Source: JBFHRB01 sp041591915 (GTDB lineage Bacteria; Actinomycetota; Nitriliruptoria; Nitriliruptorales; Nitriliruptoraceae). From it: a DNA stretch of 12,593 bases. Position 1 is the stretch's first letter, and each line of letters begins with the position of its first letter. This document shows, one piece after another, positions 1 to 7,031 of the stretch. Below the pieces are notes generated by a model. That model did no database searches. It was given only the letters and a program-made list of their open reading frames with translations, and was not told the origin of the DNA. Location of the stretch: positions 1-12,593 of the forward strand of contig JBFHRB010000084.1 in the NCBI GenBank assembly GCA_041591915.1. Reading direction: 5' to 3'. Both the position numbers and the translations under genes were made by a program.

Positions 1-1
1 C

Positions 2-1987
2 CACGGGGACCACGGTGCGGGTGGGCACGCCCACCACGCCGAGATGTTCCGGCAGCGCTTCTGGGCCAGCCTGCTGCTGAGTGTGCCGGTCATCGTCTAC
101 AGCCACATGGTGCAGGAGTGGTTCGGCTACACGGCACCGACCTTCCCCGGCTCGACACTGATCTCGCCGGTGCTGGGCTCCGTGATCTTCGTGTACGGCG
201 GTCTCGTCTTCCTCCGCGGCGGGATCTCGGAACTCCGCCAACGACAGCCGGGGATGATGGCGCTCATCGCGCTCGCGATCTCCGTCGCCTTCGTCGCGAG
301 CCTGCTGACGAGCCTCGGGTGGTTCGACCTCGACTTCTGGTGGGAGCTCGCCCTCCTGATCGACGTGATGCTCCTCGGCCACTGGCAGGAGATGAAGGCG
401 ATCGGCCAGGCGCGTGGCGCCCTGGCGGCGATAGCGGAACTCCTGCCGGACGAGGCCGAACGGGTCGCGGGTGACGGTGAGATCGAGACGGTCCGGGTTG
501 CCGATCTCCGCGCGGGCGACGTCGTGCTGGTCCGCCCCGGCGCGCGCATCCCGGTCGACGGCGAGGTCGTCGACGGCAGGGCGTCCGTCGACGAGTCGGC
601 GGTCACGGGCGAGTCCCGCCCCGTGAGCCGCGCCGAGGGTGACCGCGTCGTGGCCGGCACGGTCGTCGTGGAATCGTCGATCAGGCTGCGAGTCGAAGCC
701 ACGGGTGAGGACACGACGCTCGCCGGCATCCAGCGGCTCGTGGCCGAGGCTCAGACGTCCCGCTCCCGGACGCAGGCGTTGGCTGACCGGGCTGCGGCCT
801 TCCTCTTCTTCGCCGCGACGGCGGCGGCGCTCGTGACGTTCGTGGTCTGGGTCGCGCTGGGCCAGCCCGGTGCCGCGATCACGAGGACCGTGACCGTCCT
901 CGTGATCGCGTGTCCACACGCTCTTGGACTGGCGATCCCGCTGGTGATCAGCATCTCGACCGCGCTCTCGGCCCGGAACGGCATCCTCGTCAAGGACCGA
1001 CTCGCGCTCGAGAAGATGCGTGACGTCGACGCCGTCCTGTTCGACAAGACCGGCACCCTCACGACTGGTCGCCACGAGGTGCACGACGTCGCGGCGGTCG
1101 GCCTGGCCGAGGAAGAACTCCTGCGGCTCGCCGGCGCGGCGGAGCGCGAGAGCGAGCACCCGCTCGCGCGCGCCATCACCGCCTACGCAGCGGAGCGTGT
1201 CGAGCTACCTCCGTCCGAGGACTTCCGCTCCATGACCGGGCGCGGCATCGAGGCGATGGTCGACGGCCGGCGCGTGGCCATCGGCGGGCCGTCCCTCCTG
1301 CGGGAGCGCGACATCGAACACCGGGGCGAGCTGGCCGAGGCCGTTCGGCCGTGGGCGGAGCGGGGTGCAGTCGTGCTGACCGTGCTCGTCGAGGACGAGC
1401 CCGTGGGGGCGTTCGCGCTCGAGGACGCGGTCCGTGAGGAGTCCCGTGAGGCCCTGCAAGCTCTGCACGAGCGCGACATCAAGGTCGTGATGATCACCGG
1501 CGACGCGCAACAGGTCGCGGACGCCGTCGCCGCTGACCTCGGTATCGACGAGGTCTTCGCCGAGGTCCTTCCCGAGGACAAGGACCGGGCGGTGCAGGAA
1601 CTGCAGGACCGGGGACTGACCGTCGCCATGGTCGGTGATGGGGTGAACGACGCGCCGGCGCTCGCTCGGGCCGATGTCGGTATCGCGATCGGCGCCGGCA
1701 CGGACGTGGCCATCGAGGCGGCGGGGATCGTGCTCGCGTCCGACGACCCGCGCGCGGTGATCGGCGTCATCCGCCTGTCCGAGGCGACCTACCGCAAGAT
1801 GATCCAGAACCTCGTCTGGGCGGCGGGCTACAACATCGCCGCGGTTCCGCTCGCTGCCGGGGTGCTCGCGCCGATCGGCTTCACGCTCCCACCCGCGGTC
1901 GGAGCGGCGCTCATGTCGCTGTCCACGATCGTCGTCGCCATCAACGCCCAGTTGCTCCGCCGCGTGCGCCTTCGTCCCGAGGGCTGA
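2..1987 (+). CDS. copB: CopB-type copper-translocating P1B-3 ATPase (5' end truncated by window edge)
   Basis: Membrane pump that exports copper (or silver) using ATP. The first internal ATG is at 44, but the frame is open to the window edge and the preceding 14 codons encode HGDHGAGGHAHHAE, a His-rich stretch typical of CopB N-termini, so the true start lies outside. Residues below count from the ATG at 44. Four membrane helices lie within about residues 6-120. The actuator domain carries TGES at 188-191. The ion-binding helix has C290-P291-H292; CPH defines the P1B-3 subgroup, against CPC in CopA. The phosphorylation motif DKTGT starts at D334, the nucleotide-domain HP motif is at H372, and the hinge GDGVND is at 531-536. 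Two C-terminal helices carry YN and MSxST motifs, also P1B-3 signatures. All catalytic motifs are intact. Ion specificity is inferred from the CPH class and not shown. No copper regulator or chaperone is visible in the window. Confidence 0.93.
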   Translation, partial: HGDHGAGGHAHHAEMFRQRFWASLLLSVPVIVYSHMVQEWFGYTAPTFPGSTLISPVLGSVIFVYGGLVFLRGGISELRQRQPGMMALIALAISVAFVASLLTSLGWFDLDFWWELALLIDVMLLGHWQEMKAIGQARGALAAIAELLPDEAERVAGDGEIETVRVADLRAGDVVLVRPGARIPVDGEVVDGRASVDESAVTGESRPVSRAEGDRVVAGTVVVESSIRLRVEATGEDTTLAGIQRLVAEAQTSRSRTQALADRAAAFLFFAATAAALVTFVVWVALGQPGAAITRTVTVLVIACPHALGLAIPLVISISTALSARNGILVKDRLALEKMRDVDAVLFDKTGTLTTGRHEVHDVAAVGLAEEELLRLAGAAERESEHPLARAITAYAAERVELPPSEDFRSMTGRGIEAMVDGRRVAIGGPSLLRERDIEHRGELAEAVRPWAERGAVVLTVLVEDEPVGAFALEDAVREESREALQALHERDIKVVMITGDAQQVADAVAADLGIDEVFAEVLPEDKDRAVQELQDRGLTVAMVGDGVNDAPALARADVGIAIGAGTDVAIEAAGIVLASDDPRAVIGVIRLSEATYRKMIQNLVWAAGYNIAAVPLAAGVLAPIGFTLPPAVGAALMSLSTIVVAINAQLLRRVRLRPEG

Positions 1988-1989
1988 GG

Positions 1990-2235
1990 TCAGCTGGAGG
2001 GGGTCGCCCGCCGGCGCGCCCGGGTCAGGTCCGGGCGGGCGAAGCCGGCGTACGCGATGGTGCCCGGGAGCAGCAGGACCGCCTGGATCACCAGCCACAC
2101 GGCCCGGTGGCGGCCGGCCGCCCTCCACACCTCGCGGGGCGTCCTCCAGGCGTCGCCCAGGCCCCAGAGCCACAGCGGGATGGTGGCTGCGGAGGCCACG
2201 AGCGCGATCGCGACCCACTCCCGCCCGCCGACCAC
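1990..2235 (-). CDS. Small two-helix membrane protein, function unknown
   Basis: 81-residue protein with two hydrophobic segments (about residues 7-27 and 47-65) separated by a basic loop reading WRTPREVWRAAGRHRAVW, and a basic C-terminal tail. The layout is vaguely like small membrane proteins of the PLDc_N or DUF2516 kind, but I do not recognise the family. An in-frame ATG exists at 2286, but the GTG at 2235 is preferred: it is preceded by GGAGGTGA (2247-2240) with a 7-nt gap from GGAGG, and the 17 extra residues from the upstream ATG are basic and non-hydrophobic. The gene converges on the copper ATPase with only 2 nt between the stop codons, so there is no room for a dedicated terminator between them. 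The coding call rests on the strong ribosome binding site and the coherent hydrophobic pattern. Confidence 0.6.
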   Translation of the reverse strand: MVGGREWVAIALVASAATIPLWLWGLGDAWRTPREVWRAAGRHRAVWLVIQAVLLLPGTIAYAGFARPDLTRARRRATPSS

Positions 2236-2239
2236 GTGG

Positions 2240-2247
2240 TCACCTCC
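2240..2247 (-). promoter_or_regulatory. Ribosome binding site that sets the start of the small membrane protein
   Basis: Reads GGAGGTGA on the minus strand, a near-perfect anti-16S match, 7 nt (counting from GGAGG) before the GTG at 2235. It lies inside the longer reading frame from the ATG at 2286 and therefore argues for the shorter 81-aa product. Confidence 0.6.
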
Positions 2248-2280
2248 GACGCGGCGACGGTAGTGCGGACGCTGCCCGCG

Positions 2281-2286
2281 TAGCAT
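2281..2286 (+). promoter_or_regulatory. Possible -10 element for the ATPase-TOPRIM/kinase operon
   Basis: TAGCAT fits the actinobacterial TAnnnT -10 pattern and sits 33 nt before the GTG at 2319, in the divergent gap 2236-2318. No convincing -35 is seen. On the other strand TACCGT (2262-2257) could serve the small membrane gene in the same way. Both are weak calls based on short motifs. Confidence 0.25.
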
Positions 2287-2318
2287 CGGCCGCCGGTCCC
2301 CATCCCGCAGGAGCGTCC

Positions 2319-3773
2319 GTGCGCGTCACGCGTGTCGAGATCCACGACGTCCGATCCGTGACGGGGGCGTCGGTCTGGCTCGACCTCAGCGGCGGCACGA
2401 CCACGCTGGTGGGGCCCAACCACGCCGGGAAGTCCAACGTCGTCCGCGCGGCAGCCATGGCACTCGACCCGACGATCACGTGGAGCGCCGAGCGAGACCG
2501 GCCGTTCAAGCGGCCGAAGGCCGAGCCCCGGGTCATCGCGGAGTTCACCAGCGGTGCCCGGCTCGAGGTGCGCTGGAACGGCGACGATCGCGAGGAGGAG
2601 GCCTCCGGCGCCCACGACCGGGACGGCCTCTGTCCTCCGGGGTGCACGGTCGTCGTGGAGACCTCGGATCGACTCGACGACGTCTTCAGCCGTGAGGCCG
2701 AGCTGTTCGACCTCGACGAGGACGACCTGAACGACCTCGGCCTGCGGTTCGCGCGGGAGGCACGCCTGCTCGTGCCCGACATCGGTTCCGTGCGGGTCTT
2801 CCGGTCCGGTCCGAAGGTCCGCGTCGAGGTCGAGGATCGCCTCGGGTACCGCATCGGCGAGCGGAGCGGGCTCCGAGGGGCAGCGGCCGTCGCCGTGGCC
2901 GAGCAGCGCAGCGACGCCGGACGGCCGCTCCGCCTCGTTGCGGTGGAGGAGCCCGAGGCGTTCCTGCATCCCGCCGCGCAGGAGTCGTTGCGCGACCGCT
3001 TCGATCGGCTCGGTCGGACACTGGACGTGGCGGTCGTGGTCACCACCGAGTCGCCGTTCATGGTCTCGCGGGACGACGCGTCGCGGGTCATCGCCCTGGT
3101 CCGTGACGAGCACGGGCGCACGGTGGTCATCGGGGCGTCGTGGGGCAACGAGCCGCACGCGCCGCTGCTCGGCGGGCTGTTCCGAGACCCCGGCCTCGCC
3201 TCCATCCTCGACCGTTCCGCGCTCCTGCCGACCGGGGTGGCCGGCGTGGTGATCTTCGAAGGCGGGACCGACGAGGCCTACCTGCGCATGGCCGCCGACC
3301 TGCTCGGCCGGGGCGCCCTGCTCGAGGAGCTCGCGATCTCCGCGGCCGGCGGCGCGTCGTCCGCCGCGCTGAAGGCCATCGTGCTCCGCGCCGAGACCGA
3401 CACGCCGCTGTTCGTCATCCTCGACAACGACCAGCCCGGGAAGAAGGCGAAGGAGACGCTCGTCGGGCGGTTCGGGTTCAAGAACCGCGCGCAGGTCACG
3501 TCCTACGCCGAGATCTTCGAGTCGCACCCGGATGGCACCGAGGCCGAGGACCTCTTCGACTGGCGGCTGGTCGAGCGGTTCGTGCAGGAGTTCGGCGACG
3601 GCGCGATCCGCGGCAAGCGCATCCTGTACGACGATGCCTGGCACTTCGACCTGACGTCGGAGGCCAAGTCGGCCTTCGTGAGCTGGTTGCGCGACAACGC
3701 CGCGGTCGAGCACGTCGACGGATGGGCGCGGCTCCTCGACATCATCGCCGAGCGGCTGGGGGTGGACGCATGA
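2319..3773 (+). CDS. OLD-like AAA ATPase with C-terminal TOPRIM domain
   Basis: 484-aa protein with an ABC/SMC-like ATPase head followed by a TOPRIM domain, the architecture of OLD-family ATP-dependent nucleases. The GTG start is preceded by AGGAG (2309-2313) with a 5-nt gap. Walker A is GPNHAGKS at 32-39. Walker B is VAVEEPEAFLHP with E210/E211, preceded by a degenerate signature segment (ERSGLRG). The switch-loop position normally occupied by His reads TTES, with E244. TOPRIM motifs are FEGGTDEAY (E314, D318), LDND (D369, D371) and EAEDLF (E410, D411), so the metal-binding acidic residues are present. It is shorter than many stand-alone OLD proteins and shows no obvious coiled coil. The family is known for nucleases linked to phage defence or DNA repair; a nuclease role here is inference. 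No UvrD-like helicase (GajB) follows, so this is not Gabija. Its stop overlaps the kinase start by 4 nt (ATGA). Confidence 0.82.
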   Translation: MRVTRVEIHDVRSVTGASVWLDLSGGTTTLVGPNHAGKSNVVRAAAMALDPTITWSAERDRPFKRPKAEPRVIAEFTSGARLEVRWNGDDREEEASGAHDRDGLCPPGCTVVVETSDRLDDVFSREAELFDLDEDDLNDLGLRFAREARLLVPDIGSVRVFRSGPKVRVEVEDRLGYRIGERSGLRGAAAVAVAEQRSDAGRPLRLVAVEEPEAFLHPAAQESLRDRFDRLGRTLDVAVVVTTESPFMVSRDDASRVIALVRDEHGRTVVIGASWGNEPHAPLLGGLFRDPGLASILDRSALLPTGVAGVVIFEGGTDEAYLRMAADLLGRGALLEELAISAAGGASSAALKAIVLRAETDTPLFVILDNDQPGKKAKETLVGRFGFKNRAQVTSYAEIFESHPDGTEAEDLFDWRLVERFVQEFGDGAIRGKRILYDDAWHFDLTSEAKSAFVSWLRDNAAVEHVDGWARLLDIIAERLGVDA

Positions 3774-4888
3774 ACGACGGGACCGGACCACTCGAGCGTG
3801 GCCTGATGACCGGCCTCGCCGCCTACCGCTGGGCGGCCTGGGCGTGGATGGCCCTCATGCTGCTCCTGCAGCGCGACAGCCTCGCCCGTCCGGGGATCGC
3901 CATGGGGCTGATCGTGGCCGCGCTCGGGGTGACCTTCATCGCGACGGGGCTCCTGCGTGAGCCGACGATGCCGCTCTACGACCGCAGGCTCATCGTCGGC
4001 GAGGCCGTCGTCGGTGGGTCGTTGCTCCTCGCGGACGGCTGGGTCTACGACGTGGCCCACACGTTGTCCCGCGAGCAGAACCTGGGCGTGGCGTGGCCGC
4101 TCGCCGGCGTGCTGGCGGTGGCGGCGGCCCACGGCCCCGTCCGGGGCATCGTCGTGGGCGTGCTGCTCGGGCTGATGCGCACCGTCTCGACGGTCGCGAA
4201 CCACCCCGACCCGCTCGTGGCCGCCGACATCCAGAACCTCATCACGACCATCTTCAACTTCGGCCTCGCCGGCTGGGCGGGGGGGCTGCTGGCCCGGCTG
4301 CTGCGCGAGGCCGAGACACGCATCTCCGCGGCCCGTGCACGCGAGGAGGTCGCACGCACGCTCCACGACGGCGTCCTGCAGACGCTGGCCATCGTCGAGC
4401 GCCGCGCGGGAGACCCGAGCCTCGCGAAGCTCGCACGCGAGCAGGAGCGGGACCTGCGGGCCTTCCTCTTCGACGCCGAGGACGCGCCCCTGATCGGCGC
4501 CGGCAGCCTGGGTGCGTCCCTGCGGGCGGTGGCCGGGACCTTCGAGGACCGCTTCGGTGCTCGGGCGACCGTGCTCGTGCCCGATGACCTGCCAGCGATG
4601 CGCGACGAGGTCATCACCGCACTCGCTGGCGCGGTCGGCGAGGCGCTGACGAACGCGGGCAAGCACGGGGACTGCTCGCGGGCGACGGTCTTCGTCGAGC
4701 CGCAGGACGGTCAGGTGTTCTGCTCGGTGAAGGACGACGGTGCCGGCTTCGACCCGGCGACGGTCGAGCCCGGGCAGGGCATCACCGACTCGATCATCGA
4801 GCGCATCATCGAGGTTGGCGGCGACGTCGAGATCACGAGCCGTCCGGGTGGCGGCACCGAGGTCGAGCTGCGGGTCCCCGCGGGCTGA
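3770..4888 (+). CDS. MacS-like membrane sensor histidine kinase (NarL-type, HPK7)
   Basis: 372-aa sensor kinase. The ATG at 3770 overlaps the upstream stop as ATGA and is preceded by a G-rich Shine-Dalgarno-like stretch (GGGGGTGGA), implying translational coupling; the longer open frame from 3140 lies inside the upstream gene. About five or six membrane helices fill residues 18-180. The dimerisation/phosphotransfer segment has ARTLHDGVLQTLA with H199 as the phospho-acceptor, followed by an ERR...LAREQERDLRAFLF helix characteristic, as I recall, of the actinobacterial MacS family. The HATPase domain has an N box with E291 and N295 (GEALTNAGKHG), a G1 box DDGAGF from D322, and a G2-like GQGITDSI. 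No separate extracytoplasmic sensor domain is evident, so the stimulus is probably sensed in the membrane. There is no response regulator next to it; the candidate partner is at 8391-9038. The MacS assignment is from recalled family features. Confidence 0.88.
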   Translation: MNDGTGPLERGLMTGLAAYRWAAWAWMALMLLLQRDSLARPGIAMGLIVAALGVTFIATGLLREPTMPLYDRRLIVGEAVVGGSLLLADGWVYDVAHTLSREQNLGVAWPLAGVLAVAAAHGPVRGIVVGVLLGLMRTVSTVANHPDPLVAADIQNLITTIFNFGLAGWAGGLLARLLREAETRISAARAREEVARTLHDGVLQTLAIVERRAGDPSLAKLAREQERDLRAFLFDAEDAPLIGAGSLGASLRAVAGTFEDRFGARATVLVPDDLPAMRDEVITALAGAVGEALTNAGKHGDCSRATVFVEPQDGQVFCSVKDDGAGFDPATVEPGQGITDSIIERIIEVGGDVEITSRPGGGTEVELRVPAG

Positions 4889-4901
4889 GCGAGGCCCCGG
4901 C

Positions 4902-6743
4902 CTACCAGCGCACCCGCGAGGCGGCCGCCCGCGCTGACGCGATGCGGGCGAGCCGGATCGCGCGGAGGCGGTCGTGCCGATCGATCCTGTGCGCCATGCC
5001 CACCAGGGCCCAACCGAGCAGCAGGCTCACCAGCGCGAGGTTCCAGCTCGTTCGCTCGCCGGGGTCGAGCCCGGTCTGCGGCAGCACCAGGACGACGGGG
5101 GTGCTGGTCGTCGCGGTGAGGTCGGGGGTGGATGGGCTGGACAGTGTGGCGGTGTTCACCAGTTCGGCGGCGCCGCCCGTCGCCGTCACGACGTAGGTGA
5201 TCGAGACGACGTCGCCGGGCGCGAGTGTTCCGAGGTCGATCCCGGCCACGAGGGGGCTCGTCCCGCCGACGTCCGGGACCGCGCTGCCGTCGACGGCAGT
5301 GGTCCCGGCGACGTAGCTCGCCCCGGCCGGCAGCGGGTCGCTCACCCGGACGTCGACCGCGGGCCGGGCCCCGACGTTCGATGCGGTGACGGTGTAGGAC
5401 AGTCGGTCTCCCGGGAGCACGCTCGTGTCGCCGGCGACCTTGTCGATCGCGAGTGACGGAGCGACCGGCGTGACCGTGGCGGTCGAGATGTCGTCCTCCG
5501 TCGGGTCACCGTTGGCCGGCGTCGAGTCCCGGTCCGGCTGGTCGGCGGACGTGACCTCGGCCTGGTTCGTGAGATCGCCGACAGCGTCCGCGACCGCGGT
5601 GATGACCAGGCTCACGGACGCACCGGCCGCGACGTCACCCACGGTCCACGAGCCTGTCGTGATGTCGAAGGTCCCCGCGGTGGCCGTGGCGGAGACGAGC
5701 CGCAGGCCTGCCGGCGGCGTGTCGGTGACCGTGACGCCGGTCGCATCGGTCGGCGACGTGTTCGACAGGGTGATCGTGTAGTCGAACGGCAGCCCGACCG
5801 TCGGTGCGGTGTCGGATGCCACCTTGTCGAGCTCCAGGTCGATGGGCTCACGGGCCGTGACGCGGAGCGAGAGGACGCCGAAGTCGGCGTTGTAGTGGTA
5901 CGAGCTTCCGGAGTAGTCGTAGATGAGGTCGGTGAGGTCGGCCACGCCGGGCCCGACCACCTCGAGCGTGTAGCGCGTGGTCAGGTCGCCGCCGGCTCGC
6001 AGCCCCGGGAACTCGCCGGGCCCGACACACGTGCGGTAGGTCGGGCTGTTCGGGTCGTGGTCCCAGCCGCAGGCGTCGGCGTACGGGCGATCGTTCGTCC
6101 CGCCCGGGGGCGCCGTGTACGTCTGCTCGATGGCCACGAGCCGGAACATGCCGTGCGGGAACGGCAGGAAGTTCTGCAGCTGGTCGTAGCCGTTGGTCGC
6201 TGTCGACGCGGTCACGTCGTACACGACCGTCTCGCCGACCCACACGTCGGTTGGGCCGATCAGCGTCAACGCCTGGTTGCGGGCCTGCGAGATCAGCTGC
6301 TCGACCAGGAGTTCACGTGGTCGCGGCGTCGACACGACGCCGAGCCCGTCGGCCGTTGCCTCGATGTGCAGATCGCGGCTCGTCAGGTAGGCGGCGGGAT
6401 CCCGCGTCACCTCGACGAGGAAGTACGCGTCGGAGCAGGCGCCGGCGGCCACGTCCCCCAGCGCCACGGTGTCGGGCCCGGCCAGGGTGATGTACGGGTT
6501 CGGTGCCTCCCAGATCAGCGTCGCGCTGGCGTTCGTCGCGGGCGCGTCGCCGGTGTTGCAGACCCGTGCGCCCGTCAGGAACTGGTTGGGCCCCTCCGAC
6601 ACGTCGTTGCTGTCGAGGCCGACGATGTTCCAGGTCAGTGGCTCGATCGCGAGGGCTGCCACGGCGACGGCGGGGCTCGCGGGACCGAGCAGGGTGGCGG
6701 CTCCGGCCACGACCAGCGACAACGACCACGAACGGATGCGCAT
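4902..6743 (-). CDS. LPQTG cell-wall-anchored surface protein with two DUF11 repeats
   Basis: 613-aa exported protein. An in-frame GTG lies at 6758, but the ATG at 6743 is preferred because a GGGGGG ribosome binding site sits 7 nt upstream of it. Residues 1-27 form a signal peptide (MRIRSW, a hydrophobic core, then AVA). Residues 28-300 are an unrecognised extracellular region with four cysteines (RVCNTGD, AGACSD, ADACGW, YRTCVG). Two DUF11-type beta repeats start near 303 and 431 (LELDKVASDT, LAIDKVAGDT), linked by a TPANGDPTEDD segment typical of DUF11 proteins. LPQTG at 554-558 is followed by a helix at 567-584 and an unusually long basic tail of 29 residues. The motif implies covalent attachment to peptidoglycan by a sortase, none of which is encoded in the window. 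It ends 13 nt from the convergent kinase gene and is read from its own leader downstream of the hydrolase. Confidence 0.88.
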   Translation of the reverse strand: MRIRSWSLSLVVAGAATLLGPASPAVAVAALAIEPLTWNIVGLDSNDVSEGPNQFLTGARVCNTGDAPATNASATLIWEAPNPYITLAGPDTVALGDVAAGACSDAYFLVEVTRDPAAYLTSRDLHIEATADGLGVVSTPRPRELLVEQLISQARNQALTLIGPTDVWVGETVVYDVTASTATNGYDQLQNFLPFPHGMFRLVAIEQTYTAPPGGTNDRPYADACGWDHDPNSPTYRTCVGPGEFPGLRAGGDLTTRYTLEVVGPGVADLTDLIYDYSGSSYHYNADFGVLSLRVTAREPIDLELDKVASDTAPTVGLPFDYTITLSNTSPTDATGVTVTDTPPAGLRLVSATATAGTFDITTGSWTVGDVAAGASVSLVITAVADAVGDLTNQAEVTSADQPDRDSTPANGDPTEDDISTATVTPVAPSLAIDKVAGDTSVLPGDRLSYTVTASNVGARPAVDVRVSDPLPAGASYVAGTTAVDGSAVPDVGGTSPLVAGIDLGTLAPGDVVSITYVVTATGGAAELVNTATLSSPSTPDLTATTSTPVVLVLPQTGLDPGERTSWNLALVSLLLGWALVGMAHRIDRHDRLRAIRLARIASARAAASRVRW

Positions 6744-6850
6744 GATGATTCCCCCCACCCCGAGGTCGCCCCATCCGTGACCGGTCGGCAGCCGTCGTGC
6801 CTTCTGGAGGGGTACGGCGGTGCGCAGCCCTGGCTCGGGAGCGGCGCGCG

Positions 6851-6856
6851 ACTCTA
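6851..6856 (-). promoter_or_regulatory. Possible -10 element of the LPQTG surface-protein gene
   Basis: TAGAGT on the minus strand matches TAnnnT and would give a leader of roughly 100 nt before the ATG at 6743. The leader contains the 8-bp palindrome GACCGGTC (6779-6786). I see no recognisable riboswitch. The call is weak, since such a short motif occurs by chance. Confidence 0.2.
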
Positions 6857-6984
6857 GGGGCCTCGGCGCGAGCCCGTCGGCGAGTTCGAGGGGGAGGCGG
6901 GTGCGGGGGCGCGACCACCTTCCCCTGTGGCCGCGCCGCCCGCGATCCCGCCAACCACCACGTAACCACGGGGGTGTGACACGG

Positions 6985-7013
6985 CTGGCCCCGCGGCGTC
7001 GCCGCGGGGCCAG
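6985..7013 (-). terminator. 13-bp perfect hairpin after the alpha/beta-hydrolase gene
   Basis: Arms CTGGCCCCGCGGC (6985-6997) and GCCGCGGGGCCAG (7001-7013) are exact reverse complements around a 3-nt loop. It lies 18 nt beyond the hydrolase stop and about 240 nt before the surface-protein start. There is no U-tract, so it resembles the U-less hairpins proposed as terminators in actinobacteria. The rest of the 6744-7031 gap shows no gene that I can support. Confidence 0.65.
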
Positions 7014-7031
7014 GTCGATGCTCGTGGGCCC

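Noticed and set aside
3140..3769. Upstream extension of the kinase reading frame to a start at 3140
   Set aside because: The extension lies within the ATPase-TOPRIM gene in another frame and reads as Arg/Pro-rich shadow sequence. The ATGA junction gives a natural start at 3770.
2088..3791. 567-codon minus-strand open frame opposite the ATPase-TOPRIM gene
   Set aside because: Low-complexity Arg/Gly/Asp/Val/Pro composition and no recognisable domain. The opposing frame has Walker and TOPRIM motifs.
2319..4888. Gabija, PARIS or retron-type defence operon
   Set aside because: The OLD-like gene is followed by a histidine kinase. No UvrD-like helicase, DUF4435 protein or reverse transcriptase is encoded nearby.
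6744..6860. Riboswitch in the leader of the surface-protein gene
   Set aside because: The leader is G-rich and has a GGGGTGGGGGGAAT segment, but I could not match it to the core of any riboswitch class I know.
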